Source: an uncultured Eubacteriales bacterium
GTDB taxonomy: Bacteria > Bacillota > Clostridia > Christensenellales > Aristaeellaceae
Assembly (NCBI GenBank): GCA_900542445.1
Contig: UQNN01000001.1
Location: 62,001-126,000, forward strand
Length of the DNA stretch: 64,000 bases
Reading direction: 5' to 3'
The notes under the pieces are model-generated. The model ran no database searches, had not been told where the DNA came from, and was given only the letters and a program-made list of their open reading frames with translations. Made by a program: the position numbers and the translations under genes. Below, piece by piece: positions 40,792-51,611 of this stretch (positions are counted from its first letter, which is position 1; the number at the start of each line of letters is the position of its first letter).

Positions 40792-43149
40792 ATGAGCAAA
40801 GTAAAAAAGGTGTTGCTGACGATTCTGGCTGCACTTATTGGCGTGCTTTTGCTTTTCTGCGCAGCGTTTTATGTGTTTTTTGATGTGCCGGATTGGCAGA
40901 AATTGGATATTTCCAGATTATCTGCGTTAGCACAGACATCCTCCATGTATGACATGAACGGAGAACTGATGAGTGAGCTGCGCGGGTCGGAAAATAGAAT
41001 AATCGTTTCTCTTGATGAAATTCCATTACATACGCGCCAAGCTTTCATTGCAGCCGAAGATTTACGTTTTTATGACCATCGCGGAATTGATGTTTACCGC
41101 ATTTTGGGTGCGTTACGAAGCAACTTAAAGAGTGGATCGCTGGCGGAAGGCGCAAGCACCATCACACAGCAGCTGGCCAAACTTACCCATCTCAGCGCTG
41201 AAAAAACGATTCGCCGTAAGCTGGAGGAAATCAACCTCGCGTTTCAAATTGAAAAGGTTTACAATAAGGACGAAATCCTGGCCATGTATTTGAATACAGT
41301 TTACTTTGGACGAGGAGCGTATGGCATTCAAGCGGCGGCACAGGCATATTTCGGCGTGGACGCGGAAGACCTGACTTTGAACCAAAGTGCAAGTCTTGCA
41401 GCGATTATTAAAGCACCCTCTATCTATGCGCCGCATATCAGCCCCTCAAACAATCGCTCGCGACGGCAATACATCCTTTCTGTCATGGCAGAAAATGGTT
41501 TTATCTCGCAGGAGGAAAAACAGGCAGCGCTTGACGAAAGTATATGGGTGCTCGCACAAGAAGCTGAAAAACAGCTTTACAGCTGGTATATTGACGAAGC
41601 GCTTCGGGAAAGCGCGGAGCTGCTCGGCCTTTCAGCTGATGAAGTGATTCAGGGCGGATTTAAAATCTACACAGCCTATGACGCGCGGCTTCAGACAATC
41701 GCGGATGAAGTATACGCAGATTCCAGCTTTTTCCCTGCTGCAGCTTCGGATGGAACGCCTATACAAAGCGCAATGGCTGTTGTCGATACAAACAACGGCG
41801 CCGTTTTAGCGATGATTGGAGGGCGGGATTATACCGTTCGCCGTGGGTTGAACCGCGCGACGCAAATGCGCCGTCAGCCCGGCTCTGCACTGAAACCTTT
41901 GGCTGTCTACGGACCTGCGCTTGAACTCGGATATACGACAGCTTCTGTTTTGCTGGATGAAAAGACAAGCTTTGGCGGCTATACGCCGCGCAATGCAGGC
42001 GATCGATATTATGGGCTTGTTACAATGCGAACAGCCATTCGGAATTCACTCAACACGACCGCTGTGCGCCTGCTGGAAGAAATCGGGTTGGATGCATCGA
42101 TTCAATATCTCAACAAAATGGGCATTCCGACGCGGAACAGCGATCGAAATCTCTCGTTGGCGCTAGGCTCGATGACCTACGGTGTAACGCCTGTTGAACT
42201 GGCAGCGGCCTACGTGCCCTATGCAAACGGCGGCATATACCATCAACCTTACTGCGTCGAGAGAATTGAAACCGTAGATGGGAGTAATATATATGAACGA
42301 AAAGATAGCGGCAAACAGGTTCTTTCCGCTCAAAATGCGTTTTTAATGACATCACTGCTGCAATCAGTCGTTTCCAGTGGAACGGGAACGCGTATGCTTG
42401 CCGCAAACACTCCCATTGCAGGAAAAACGGGAACCGTTTCAATGACAGGTGGCAATCGTGACATCTGGATGACGGCGTATACGCCAGAGATTTCCGTCGC
42501 CGTCTGGATGGGTTATGACCAAACTGACGCGAAACATAAAATTTCAAACGGTATTACAGGTGGACGCAATACGGCGTCACTCGCGGCAGCTTTTTTCAAA
42601 AAAGCGTACGCGGACAGAGAAAAGCCAGATTTCAGCCAGCCGGATGGGCTGGTCTGGCTGACGTTAGATAAACGCGCGCTGACAAGCCGTGGCTCCATCA
42701 TGCTCGCCAGTGACAAAACACCAAAGGAATACCGACTCAGCGAAGTCTTTGCAGCTTCAAATCGGCCTTATGCCGTTTCGGATATCTGGCAGGCGCCTGA
42801 TGCCCCCTCATCCTTCTATGTGGCGCATAATGCAAGCGGATATCCAGAACTGCATTTCAAAGCATCTTCCGATGCAAGGTATCGCATTCAACGCGACTCA
42901 GTTGGGGAATCCGTGATTCTGACCGAGATGATAGCGTCTTCCGGACAGGCACTCAGTTTTTTAGATAGTACAGCGCAGGCAGGCATCTTGTATACGTATC
43001 GGATCATTCCAATTCACGAAGAGCTGCTTCAACAGGGCGTTTGGCTTGAAGGCAAACAAGCTGTGCAACTTGCTCAGGTACAAGCAAGCGGAGGCTTTTT
43101 CTCAGGATTAAGAGAGCTTATTCCCGCATTGTCCGGCACGATCAATTAA
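40792..43149 (+). CDS. Class A penicillin-binding protein (GT51 + transpeptidase)
   Basis: 785 residues: one N-terminal membrane anchor (about 7-29), glycosyltransferase domain (about 50-225; AAEDLRFYDHRG with catalytic Glu89, GASTITQQLAK), transpeptidase (about 325-600) with SxxK S365-A-L-K368, SxN S419-L-N421, and KTG at 545-547; then a C-terminal fibronectin-III-like region (about 680-760). It polymerises and cross-links peptidoglycan outside the membrane. Divergent from spoIIAA (about 125 bases apart), like sporulation-linked class A PBPs of some Clostridia, but no sporulation promoter was found. Confidence 0.95.
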   Translation: MSKVKKVLLTILAALIGVLLLFCAAFYVFFDVPDWQKLDISRLSALAQTSSMYDMNGELMSELRGSENRIIVSLDEIPLHTRQAFIAAEDLRFYDHRGIDVYRILGALRSNLKSGSLAEGASTITQQLAKLTHLSAEKTIRRKLEEINLAFQIEKVYNKDEILAMYLNTVYFGRGAYGIQAAAQAYFGVDAEDLTLNQSASLAAIIKAPSIYAPHISPSNNRSRRQYILSVMAENGFISQEEKQAALDESIWVLAQEAEKQLYSWYIDEALRESAELLGLSADEVIQGGFKIYTAYDARLQTIADEVYADSSFFPAAASDGTPIQSAMAVVDTNNGAVLAMIGGRDYTVRRGLNRATQMRRQPGSALKPLAVYGPALELGYTTASVLLDEKTSFGGYTPRNAGDRYYGLVTMRTAIRNSLNTTAVRLLEEIGLDASIQYLNKMGIPTRNSDRNLSLALGSMTYGVTPVELAAAYVPYANGGIYHQPYCVERIETVDGSNIYERKDSGKQVLSAQNAFLMTSLLQSVVSSGTGTRMLAANTPIAGKTGTVSMTGGNRDIWMTAYTPEISVAVWMGYDQTDAKHKISNGITGGRNTASLAAAFFKKAYADREKPDFSQPDGLVWLTLDKRALTSRGSIMLASDKTPKEYRLSEVFAASNRPYAVSDIWQAPDAPSSFYVAHNASGYPELHFKASSDARYRIQRDSVGESVILTEMIASSGQALSFLDSTAQAGILYTYRIIPIHEELLQQGVWLEGKQAVQLAQVQASGGFFSGLRELIPALSGTIN

Positions 43150-43154
43150 ACACA

Positions 43155-43183
43155 AAAACAGGGACGGAAACCGTCCCTGTTTG
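43155..43183. terminator. Terminator between the PBP gene and the atp operon
   Basis: AAACAGGGACGG (43156-43167) pairs perfectly with CCGTCCCTGTTT (43171-43182), 3-base loop. Minus side runs into TTTTTG, so it is the strong end for atpC; the plus side also fits the PBP stop. Confidence 0.9.
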
Positions 43184-43197
43184 ATTGTATCATGTAC

Positions 43198-45023
<1,826 letters not shown>

Positions 45024-45875
45024 TTAATGCTCTGCACCGGCGACGATTTCCGTGATTTCCTGCGTAATCGCGCCCTGGCGAGCACGATTATAGCGCAAGC
45101 TCAAATCATCGATCATCTCCGACGCATTCTTGCTGGCGGCGTCCATCGCCGTTCTGCGAGCGCCAAGCTCACTGGCGACGGATTCACACATGGCGCCGTA
45201 AATCATGCCCGCAATATAATTGGGGACAATAGCGTCATAGACCGCGGAAGGACTCGGCTCATAGAGCACAAGCTGGCGAACGCCGGTTTCTGCCTTTCCT
45301 TCAAGTTTTTCAAGAGGCAAAAGCACATCATGCGCGGGTGTCTGCGTCAGCATGGATACAAAACGCGTATAAACCACCGAAACCTCGTCATACTGGCCGT
45401 TCAAATATCCTTTTGTAATTAGGTTGCTGATGGTGAAACAATCCGAAACCGAAACGGAAGCTGCCTCCGCAAATTCGGTCGTCAGCATTTCTATCCCATT
45501 GCGCGCAAAAAAATCAACAGTCCGCTTGCCGATTGGCAATACGCAGACGGAACCTTCTTCGAGCATTGGCTGAACGGACTTAAACACATTGCTGTTGTAT
45601 CCACCCGCCAAGCCTCGGTCACCTGCAATGACGATCAGGCAGCGCTTTTTGATTTCACGCTGCTGCTGATAAGGCGAAGAAAAATCATTCGTCGCCGTTT
45701 CGATGCTTTCCAGCGTTTGCTTGAGCCCCATGAAATAAGGGCGACATCTTTCCTGACGTTCTTTCGCCTTCCTGAGCTTGGAGGAAGCGACAAGTTCCAT
45801 CGCCTTGGTGATCTGCATGGTGCTTTCTACGCTTTTAATGCGCAGCTTGATGTCTTTCATCGAAGCGCCAGCCAT
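45024..45875 (-). CDS. atpG: ATP synthase F1 gamma subunit
   Basis: 283 residues. Coiled N- and C-terminal helices (MKDIKLRIKSVESTMQITKAMELVAS; 'ASKNASEMIDDLSLRYNRARQGAITQEITEIVAGA') forming the rotating shaft. AAAGGAGGGG precedes the ATG at 45875. 25 bases upstream of atpD. Confidence 0.96.
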   Translation of the reverse strand: MAGASMKDIKLRIKSVESTMQITKAMELVASSKLRKAKERQERCRPYFMGLKQTLESIETATNDFSSPYQQQREIKKRCLIVIAGDRGLAGGYNSNVFKSVQPMLEEGSVCVLPIGKRTVDFFARNGIEMLTTEFAEAASVSVSDCFTISNLITKGYLNGQYDEVSVVYTRFVSMLTQTPAHDVLLPLEKLEGKAETGVRQLVLYEPSPSAVYDAIVPNYIAGMIYGAMCESVASELGARRTAMDAASKNASEMIDDLSLRYNRARQGAITQEITEIVAGAEH

Positions 45876-45894
45876 CCCAAATCCCCTCCTTTAC

Positions 45895-47406
45895 TCACTG
45901 CGCAAGAAAATCTTGGGTATACTGTTTCAGAGCAGCGCAAAGCTTCTCTTCGGTTTCCTTCTCAAATTTGCCCGTCGTGCGAATGGTCTCCAGAATATCC
46001 GCGTGCTGGGCGTCAAGGCGGGCATATAATCCCAGCTCATAAAGCGAAACGCGTTCCACCGGCACATCCGCCAAATAGTTATTGATGACGGCGTACAGAA
46101 TACAGACCTGCTTTTCGACATCAATGGGCTGATTACGACCCTGCTTGAGCACTTCAACCACGCGTTCGCCCTGCGACAGGCGCGCCTTGGTATCTGCATC
46201 CAAATCACTGCCAAACTGAGCAAAACTCTGCAGTTCGCGATATTGGCTGTAAATCAGCTTAAGCGAACCGGCAACTTTCTTCATGGCTTTGATCTGTGCA
46301 TTGCCGCCGACACGGGAAACAGAAATACCCGGGTTGACAGCCGGCATGATGCCGGAATGGAACAACTCACTCTCCAAGAAGATCTGGCCGTCTGTGATCG
46401 AAATGACGTTCGTCGGGATGTAAGCGGAAACATCACCCGCCTGTGTCTCGATAATCGGCAGAGCGGTCAGACTGCCGCCGCCATATTCGGGCGCCATACG
46501 TGCGGCACGCTCAAGCAGGCGGCTATGCAGATAGAAAACGTCGCCCGGATAAGCTTCGCGTCCCGGCGGACGACGAATCAGCAGCGACAAGGCACGGTAG
46601 GCAACGGCGTGCTTGGACAAATCATCGTAGATAATCAATACGTCTTTACCCTGCTGCATGAAGTATTCGCCCATCGTGCAGCCTGCATACGGCGCGATAT
46701 ACTGCATAGGCGCAAGCTCGGAAGCCGTTGCACTGACAACAATGGTATATTCCATAGCGCCAGCACGTGTCAACTGTTCAACAAGCTGTGCCACCGTGGA
46801 ATTCTTTTGACCGATCGCAACATAAATACAGATGACATCCTTGCCACGTTGGTTGATGATGGTGTCCGTCGCAATAGCGGTTTTACCTGTCTGACGATCG
46901 CCAATGATCAACTCGCGCTGGCCGCGGCCAATCGGAATCATGCTGTCAATGGCCTTGATGCCCGTTTGCAGCGGCACACTGACGCTCTTACGTTCAATGA
47001 TGCCCGGTGCCGGGCTTTCAATCGGTCGGGAATGGCTGGTCTTAATTTCGCCTTTTCCATCCACGCTCTGTCCAAGTGCGTTGACGACGCGGCCAATCAG
47101 CTCTTCGCCAACAGGAACGGAAACAACGCGCCCCGTGCGACGAACGATGCTGCCTTCGTGCAGGCCCACATCGCTACCCAAAATAACAATGGAGACGGAA
47201 TCTTCTTCCAAGTTGAGCGCCATGCCATATTCGCCGTTTTCAAACTCGACCAACTCGTTGGCCATGCAGCTTTCAAGTCCGCTGGCACGGGCGATACCGT
47301 CTCCGACCAGAATGATCGTACCGGTTTCGTCTTGCTTAAGCTTTTGATCGTATTGTTTGATCTGGGCCTTAATGATTTTTGAAATCTCCTCAGGTTTCAG
47401 ATCCAT
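45895..47406 (-). CDS. atpA: ATP synthase F1 alpha subunit
   Basis: 503-residue nucleotide-binding, non-catalytic subunit. P-loop [15 protein letters not shown] (about 168-182), and the DELSA-adjacent block. Normal length. Third F1 gene in the order H-A-G-D-C. Confidence 0.98.
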   Translation of the reverse strand: MDLKPEEISKIIKAQIKQYDQKLKQDETGTIILVGDGIARASGLESCMANELVEFENGEYGMALNLEEDSVSIVILGSDVGLHEGSIVRRTGRVVSVPVGEELIGRVVNALGQSVDGKGEIKTSHSRPIESPAPGIIERKSVSVPLQTGIKAIDSMIPIGRGQRELIIGDRQTGKTAIATDTIINQRGKDVICIYVAIGQKNSTVAQLVEQLTRAGAMEYTIVVSATASELAPMQYIAPYAGCTMGEYFMQQGKDVLIIYDDLSKHAVAYRALSLLIRRPPGREAYPGDVFYLHSRLLERAARMAPEYGGGSLTALPIIETQAGDVSAYIPTNVISITDGQIFLESELFHSGIMPAVNPGISVSRVGGNAQIKAMKKVAGSLKLIYSQYRELQSFAQFGSDLDADTKARLSQGERVVEVLKQGRNQPIDVEKQVCILYAVINNYLADVPVERVSLYELGLYARLDAQHADILETIRTTGKFEKETEEKLCAALKQYTQDFLAQ

Positions 47407-47433
47407 GGGTTCACCGGCTTTCTTTCTGTAAGA

Positions 47434-47970
47434 TTAGGATCTTGCAGCCAATGCGCGGCGCAGATGATCCATTCGGCTTTCAAGGGTATTGTCATAACAT
47501 TTTCCGGCCATTTCAACGCGCAAACCACCGCCAAGCGCTGCGTCAATCTGAAGATCGAGCTTAACATGCTTACCAGATTTACGTTCAAGTGCTTCCTTGA
47601 GCCGGGCAAGCTGCGTTTCGCTGAGCGGTTCTGCGGAAATGACTTTGGCCGGAATAATTCCGTGATTATTGTTATAACAAGACATATATTCTGCTTGGCA
47701 GGCAGGCATTTCGCCAAATGCGCTTCGCTCACAAAGCAGCTTCATAAAGTTCAACAGATACGGATGTACCTGTCCGGAAAAAGCATGATCCAACAAAGAC
47801 AGACGTTCGTTTTTCGCGATCGCCTTATCCTTGATCAAACGCACATAATTCGGGTTGTCGGCAAGCAGTTTGCAAACTTCATCCAACTGAGTAAGCAACT
47901 CATTTTCAAGCTGCTCATCTTCGGCTAAAGCATAAAGCGCGCCTCCGTATGCGCGACCCAGCTCCGTCAC
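47434..47970 (-). CDS. atpH: ATP synthase F1 delta subunit
   Basis: 178-residue stator subunit linking F1 to the b dimer (OSCP-type). Helical N-terminal domain (RAYGGALYALAEDEQ...) and the C-terminal KAEPLSETQLARLKEALERKSGKHVKL part. It overlaps atpF by 4 bases. Confidence 0.93.
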   Translation of the reverse strand: MTELGRAYGGALYALAEDEQLENELLTQLDEVCKLLADNPNYVRLIKDKAIAKNERLSLLDHAFSGQVHPYLLNFMKLLCERSAFGEMPACQAEYMSCYNNNHGIIPAKVISAEPLSETQLARLKEALERKSGKHVKLDLQIDAALGGGLRVEMAGKCYDNTLESRMDHLRRALAARS

Positions 47971-48473
47971 GAGGCCTCACCCACATTCTTGATGAATTCG
48001 TCGATAAACGCTTCGTGGTCTTTTTCGTTAACTTCGCGTTCGATGACCTGAGAAGCAATATCCAGCGCAATGCCGGAAAGTTCGCCCTTCATGCCCTCAA
48101 ACGCTCGACGGCGTTCAATTTCAATTTCGTTATGCGCTCTGTTTTTGATCTGTTCAGCCTGCGTACGCGCATCCGCGACGATATTCGCAGACATAGCGTT
48201 TGCGCTCTCGGTCGCCGTTTTAATCACGCGATCGGCTTCCTGACGAACGCCGGAAATCTTTGCTTCATATTCGGAACGAAGCTCACGGGCATCCGTTTTT
48301 GCCTTTTCCGCATCGGCATACAGCTGATCGATCTCCTTCTGACGGGATTCGATCATGTTATGAACCGGTGTGAAAAGGAATTTCCGTGCCACAACAAAAA
48401 TTGAGCACGTATTGAGCAATATAAACAGCGCCGTCCAGAAATTGACGCCAATGAAACTCTCAAACTGTCCCAT
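47967..48473 (-). CDS. atpF: ATP synthase Fo b subunit
   Basis: 168 residues: a hydrophobic membrane anchor at the start (about 8-28, GVNFWTALFILLNTCSIFVVAR) and a long charged coiled coil (about 35-168). Stator arm. Start at 48473 chosen since GAGAGGA is 9 bases away; the upstream GTG at 48482 overlaps that site. Confidence 0.93.
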   Translation of the reverse strand: MGQFESFIGVNFWTALFILLNTCSIFVVARKFLFTPVHNMIESRQKEIDQLYADAEKAKTDARELRSEYEAKISGVRQEADRVIKTATESANAMSANIVADARTQAEQIKNRAHNEIEIERRRAFEGMKGELSGIALDIASQVIEREVNEKDHEAFIDEFIKNVGEAS

Positions 48474-48516
48474 TTGATTCACTCCTCTCTTTTGGGATAA
48501 TCAGAAAGGATGAATA

Positions 48517-48765
48517 TTAGAGGGCAAACAGGATCAGGAACGCGATCAACAGCGAGTAAATACCCGTGGTCTCCGCAATAGCACAACCCATGATCATCGT
48601 GGAACGCAGCGTACCCGCCATCTCCGGATTACGCGCCATGCCTTCAACCGTCTTGCTGACGGCGTTACCTTCGCCGACGCCAGGACCGATAGCGCCGATG
48701 CCCATGCACAGACCTGCGCCGATTGCCTTACCTGCGACCATAATTGCTTGTGCCAAAGTTTCCAT
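48517..48765 (-). CDS. atpE: ATP synthase Fo c subunit, two-carboxylate motif
   Basis: 82-residue proteolipid with two membrane helices and a GxGxGxGxG motif (GIGAIGPGVGEGN, 22-34). The ion-carrying Glu is E65 in AETTGIYSLLIA; a second carboxylate, E32, lies in helix 1 and Y70 follows, the residues found in Na+-binding rotor rings. Na+ coupling is therefore predicted. The start at 48765 follows AGGAGGAAATG; the open frame extends far upstream by chance. Between atpB and atpF. Confidence 0.95.
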   Translation of the reverse strand: METLAQAIMVAGKAIGAGLCMGIGAIGPGVGEGNAVSKTVEGMARNPEMAGTLRSTMIMGCAIAETTGIYSLLIAFLILFAL

Positions 48766-48809
48766 AGAACATTTCCTCCTAAGTTGTAATTGATAATGTA
48801 TACGAAATA

Positions 48810-49718
48810 TTACTGCACCGCTCCGGTTTCTTCCGGAGGCGGGCAGGCATTTCCAATGTAAACCATAGTAAGCAGAGAGAAAACATACGCCTGAACAAAG
48901 CCAGAGAAAATATCGAAGTAGCAAGACAGCACTGCCGGAATACCGAAGCTCAGCACCGGTACGCCTTCCAGTACGCCCATCGCTTGCAAGAGTCCGAAAA
49001 CGCCCAGCACAGAGCTGACGATTCCAAGAATCATCGACCATTTTTTATGTGTCTTTTTCTTGCTCCATACAATCAAGCCGACACCGACAACCGTCAAGAC
49101 AATCGGAATCAACACACCGTTTGCCGCAATCAGCCCCAGCACCGCGTTAGAGAGCAGGGACAGCGCCAGATACAAAATGCTGGTGATTACGCCGCCGCCC
49201 GCAACGTTGCCGAAATGACGGAATGCCATGGATACCGGCTGCGCGATTTCACCGATAATATTCATCGGAGTCATTACAACAATCGGTTCCGTAAAACCTT
49301 TGAGCCATCCGATAAAGCCATTGTTTTTAATATTGTTATACCAAATCAACACCGATACAAGAACAGCCCAAACCAGCGTACAGCTCAAATCCGCCGTCAT
49401 CGAACGCAGGAAACCGGTCATGCCGATCAAGCTGCCTAAAATGCTGCTCAAAAAAATCGTTCCAATAAAAGGCGTCCAATACAGGTTGTGCTCGCCCATT
49501 GTTTCGGCAACCATGCCATAGAGCATGGATACGCCTTTTTCAACCAGAACCTGTACGCCCGTCGGACGCTTTTGCAGATTCTTTCCAAGCCGTATGCTCA
49601 GCACTATCAGGACAATCGTAACGATCAGCGAGGACACCGTTGTCTGCGTAATCGGTATGCCGCCTAGAATCGGGATCACAAAGTAGACAAATGCGCCAGA
49701 AACATTCAAACTGGACAC
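48810..49718 (-). CDS. atpB: ATP synthase Fo a subunit (enlarged)
   Basis: 302-residue channel subunit, about 50-70 residues longer than usual. Essential Arg167 is in PVSMAFRHFGNVAGG; C-terminal 'FSGFVQAYVFSLLTMVYIG' (272-290). The extra length is an insert at about 195-255 between these motifs, with an additional hydrophobic hairpin (GVLIPIVLTVVGVGLIVW, then KKKTHKKW, then SMILGIVSSVLGVFGLL). GTG start 6 bases after AGGTGA. Leads the Fo part after atpI. Confidence 0.94.
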   Translation of the reverse strand: MSSLNVSGAFVYFVIPILGGIPITQTTVSSLIVTIVLIVLSIRLGKNLQKRPTGVQVLVEKGVSMLYGMVAETMGEHNLYWTPFIGTIFLSSILGSLIGMTGFLRSMTADLSCTLVWAVLVSVLIWYNNIKNNGFIGWLKGFTEPIVVMTPMNIIGEIAQPVSMAFRHFGNVAGGGVITSILYLALSLLSNAVLGLIAANGVLIPIVLTVVGVGLIVWSKKKTHKKWSMILGIVSSVLGVFGLLQAMGVLEGVPVLSFGIPAVLSCYFDIFSGFVQAYVFSLLTMVYIGNACPPPEETGAVQ

Positions 49719-49720
49719 TT

Positions 49721-50116
49721 TTAATCACCTGACTTTCTGAAAAACTCAGCTATTGTAATCGTAGGTCTTACAAAAAGAAGCGGAATCACAATCGCAAATA
49801 CATTGCACAGACCGCTTTTTACGCATGCAAAGAGGATGACGAAAATCATGGCAAGTCTGCCAGCATACGAAAACTGAAGCATAGCTTTGCCGCTTTTTAC
49901 ATCTTGATTGACCGCTTTGTCCGCTGCGCTGTTGGCATTTACCGCCATCAAAAAGAAATTCAGGATTGTCAATACAGCGCCGATCAATCCCCCCAATACG
50001 ACCGAGCGATCAAAGCGCCCCAGCAATGCAAAGATGGCAAACATAGCTGCAACACCTATGCACTCACCGATTGCAATAATCCCTGTTTCGTGCAAAACGA
50101 TTTTCCGGGTTTCCAT
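49721..50116 (-). CDS. atpI: ATP synthase protein I (AtpI)
   Basis: 131 residues, four membrane helices. Assembles the c-ring in related species and often heads the atp operon. Typical 'GLIGAVLTILNFFLMAVNANSAADKAV' is present. It follows atpZ (12-base gap) and precedes atpB by 2 bases. Confidence 0.85.
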   Translation of the reverse strand: METRKIVLHETGIIAIGECIGVAAMFAIFALLGRFDRSVVLGGLIGAVLTILNFFLMAVNANSAADKAVNQDVKSGKAMLQFSYAGRLAMIFVILFACVKSGLCNVFAIVIPLLFVRPTITIAEFFRKSGD

Positions 50117-50128
50117 ACGCCCCTCCCG

Positions 50129-50377
50129 TCACTGTTTTTTGTCTTTTTGAGAATGGGAATCTTTCCTGCGCTTTTCCATATACTCCATTTGTTTCAAAGT
50201 ATTTCTGAAACCGGATACCGCAAGAATAAACCCAAGCAAAATGCCGATCAGAACCACCCAACGCCCAAGCTGAAATTTCCCGCACAACCATATCGCCAAG
50301 CCGGTCATTCCCCCCAAGGGCAACACCACACTCAACCCAAGCTGTGTAAGCCAGATCAGCATGCTCCAGTCGCTCAT
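50129..50377 (-). CDS. AtpZ/AtpI-type small membrane protein
   Basis: 82 residues with two membrane helices: 'LTQLGLSVVLPLGGMTGLAIWLCGKF' and 'WVVLIGILLGFILAVSGFRNTL', and a charged tail. Fits the AtpZ family (proposed Mg2+/Ca2+ transport in other bacteria). First gene of the atp operon. Confidence 0.8.
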   Translation of the reverse strand: MSDWSMLIWLTQLGLSVVLPLGGMTGLAIWLCGKFQLGRWVVLIGILLGFILAVSGFRNTLKQMEYMEKRRKDSHSQKDKKQ

Positions 50378-50436
50378 TCACGCCTCCATTTTGCAATCAG
50401 GCATTTCATTTCACGCGTTCAAACACATCTGTCTAT

Positions 50437-50465
50437 ATTATATCATTGTCAGCTTTTACAGTCAA
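50437..50465 (-). promoter_or_regulatory. Promoter of the atp operon
   Basis: TTGACT (50460-50465), 17-base spacer, TATAAT (50437-50442) on the minus strand. Confidence 0.75.
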
Positions 50466-50713
50466 TCCACTTTTTCTCTATGCAACCTATCAGAATTTAT
50501 TTTGAAAAGCAGCCAATTGCGCATCGTCTATATTTTCGTCTATTTAATAACGATGCAAAAAATCTGCAGCTCGTTTCGTACAGTTTATGCCCCATTTATA
50601 ATGGGCGTTTGTCTTTTAAGTAGCAATTTCTATTTTCCTTTGCACAATCGGCTCCCATTGACTCGCAAAATTCAGATTTCTTAACATGGTTATTTGCAAT
50701 TCCCGAAATACAC
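50466..50713. other. Intergenic stretch, no gene found
   Basis: About 250 bases of A/T-rich sequence between the atp promoter and the ABC-transporter terminator. Only a small hairpin CCCATT TAT AATGGG (50591-50605) is seen; its loop side contains a TATAAT-like hexamer but no gene follows on the plus strand. I see nothing coding here. Confidence 0.6.
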
Positions 50714-50758
50714 AAAAGCTCTCCGACAGCCTGAAACAGATCCGCCGTGAGAGCTTTT
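50714..50758 (-). terminator. Terminator of the ABC-transporter operon
   Basis: Minus strand AAAAGCTCTC...GAGAGCTTTT (10-bp perfect stem, 25-base loop), followed by GTG; also a T-rich arm on the plus side. Confidence 0.7.
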
Positions 50759-50782
50759 ATGACTGGGACTGATACTCTTTCT

Positions 50783-51607
50783 TTATCCCTTCAAGCCGCC
50801 GCGAGCAACGCCGCGGACAATGTATTTGCGGGCAAACAGGAATAGAATAACGACCGGGAAGACGACGACCGAAGAAGCGGCCATCAGCAATTCGGGATAC
50901 GAACCGGCTTCTGTCGTAAAGACCTGCAAACCCCACGGCAGCGTGCGGTTTTCCTTGCTGACGATGACATACATCGGCCACATGAACGAGTTCCAGCTTG
51001 CCAGACCGTTGAGCAGCACAATCGTCATCAGCGACGGACGCGCCATCGGCACCATGACCTTCCACAGAAAACGCCAGTTGCTCGAACCGTCGATGCGAGC
51101 GGACCAATACAAACTGTCTGAAATCGAATCGAAGAAGTTTTTCAAGATATACGTGTAAAAAATCGAGCTGGTGAACGGCAGAATCAGCGCGTAAAGCGTG
51201 TCATAGATTTTCAGGTTGACCACCGTCGTATAGTTGGTGATGATCAGCATTTCAAACGGAATCATCATCAGCGATAACAGAAGCGAGAAAATCAGATTGC
51301 GGCCCGGAAAGCGCAGACGGGAAAATGCAAACGCAGCCAGAATCGTCGTAAATGTCGTTATCGAAACGGAGACGACCATGACGATAATAGAGTTAATAAA
51401 ATATCTCGTAAACGGCGCCATTTCAAATGCACGCTTAAAGTTATCCAGACTCAAATGGCTGGGCAGCCACTGAGGCGGAAAACGGTTGATCTCCTGCGTG
51501 GTTTTAAACGCGGAAGAAAACATCCAGAAAAATGGGAGCAGCATAATCAGCGCGCCCACGGTCAGAAAGAAATATACAAAAAAGCGGGAAATCTTACGGC
51601 TGTCCAT
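50783..51607 (-). CDS. ABC transporter permease, MalG/UgpE type
   Basis: 274 residues, six membrane helices. The EAA loop is 'EAA'-type 'YWSARIDGSSNWRFLWKVMVPMARPSL' (about 185-212). Start at 51607, behind GGAGGTAAGCAG. It pairs with the MalF/UgpA-type permease ahead of it. Confidence 0.92.
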   Translation of the reverse strand: MDSRKISRFFVYFFLTVGALIMLLPFFWMFSSAFKTTQEINRFPPQWLPSHLSLDNFKRAFEMAPFTRYFINSIIVMVVSVSITTFTTILAAFAFSRLRFPGRNLIFSLLLSLMMIPFEMLIITNYTTVVNLKIYDTLYALILPFTSSIFYTYILKNFFDSISDSLYWSARIDGSSNWRFLWKVMVPMARPSLMTIVLLNGLASWNSFMWPMYVIVSKENRTLPWGLQVFTTEAGSYPELLMAASSVVVFPVVILFLFARKYIVRGVARGGLKG

Positions 51608-51611
51608 CTGC

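Noticed and set aside
50591..50605. Hairpin with embedded TATAAT in the atp upstream region as a plus-strand promoter
   Set aside because: No ORF or RNA follows on the plus strand, and there is no -35 element at the right distance.
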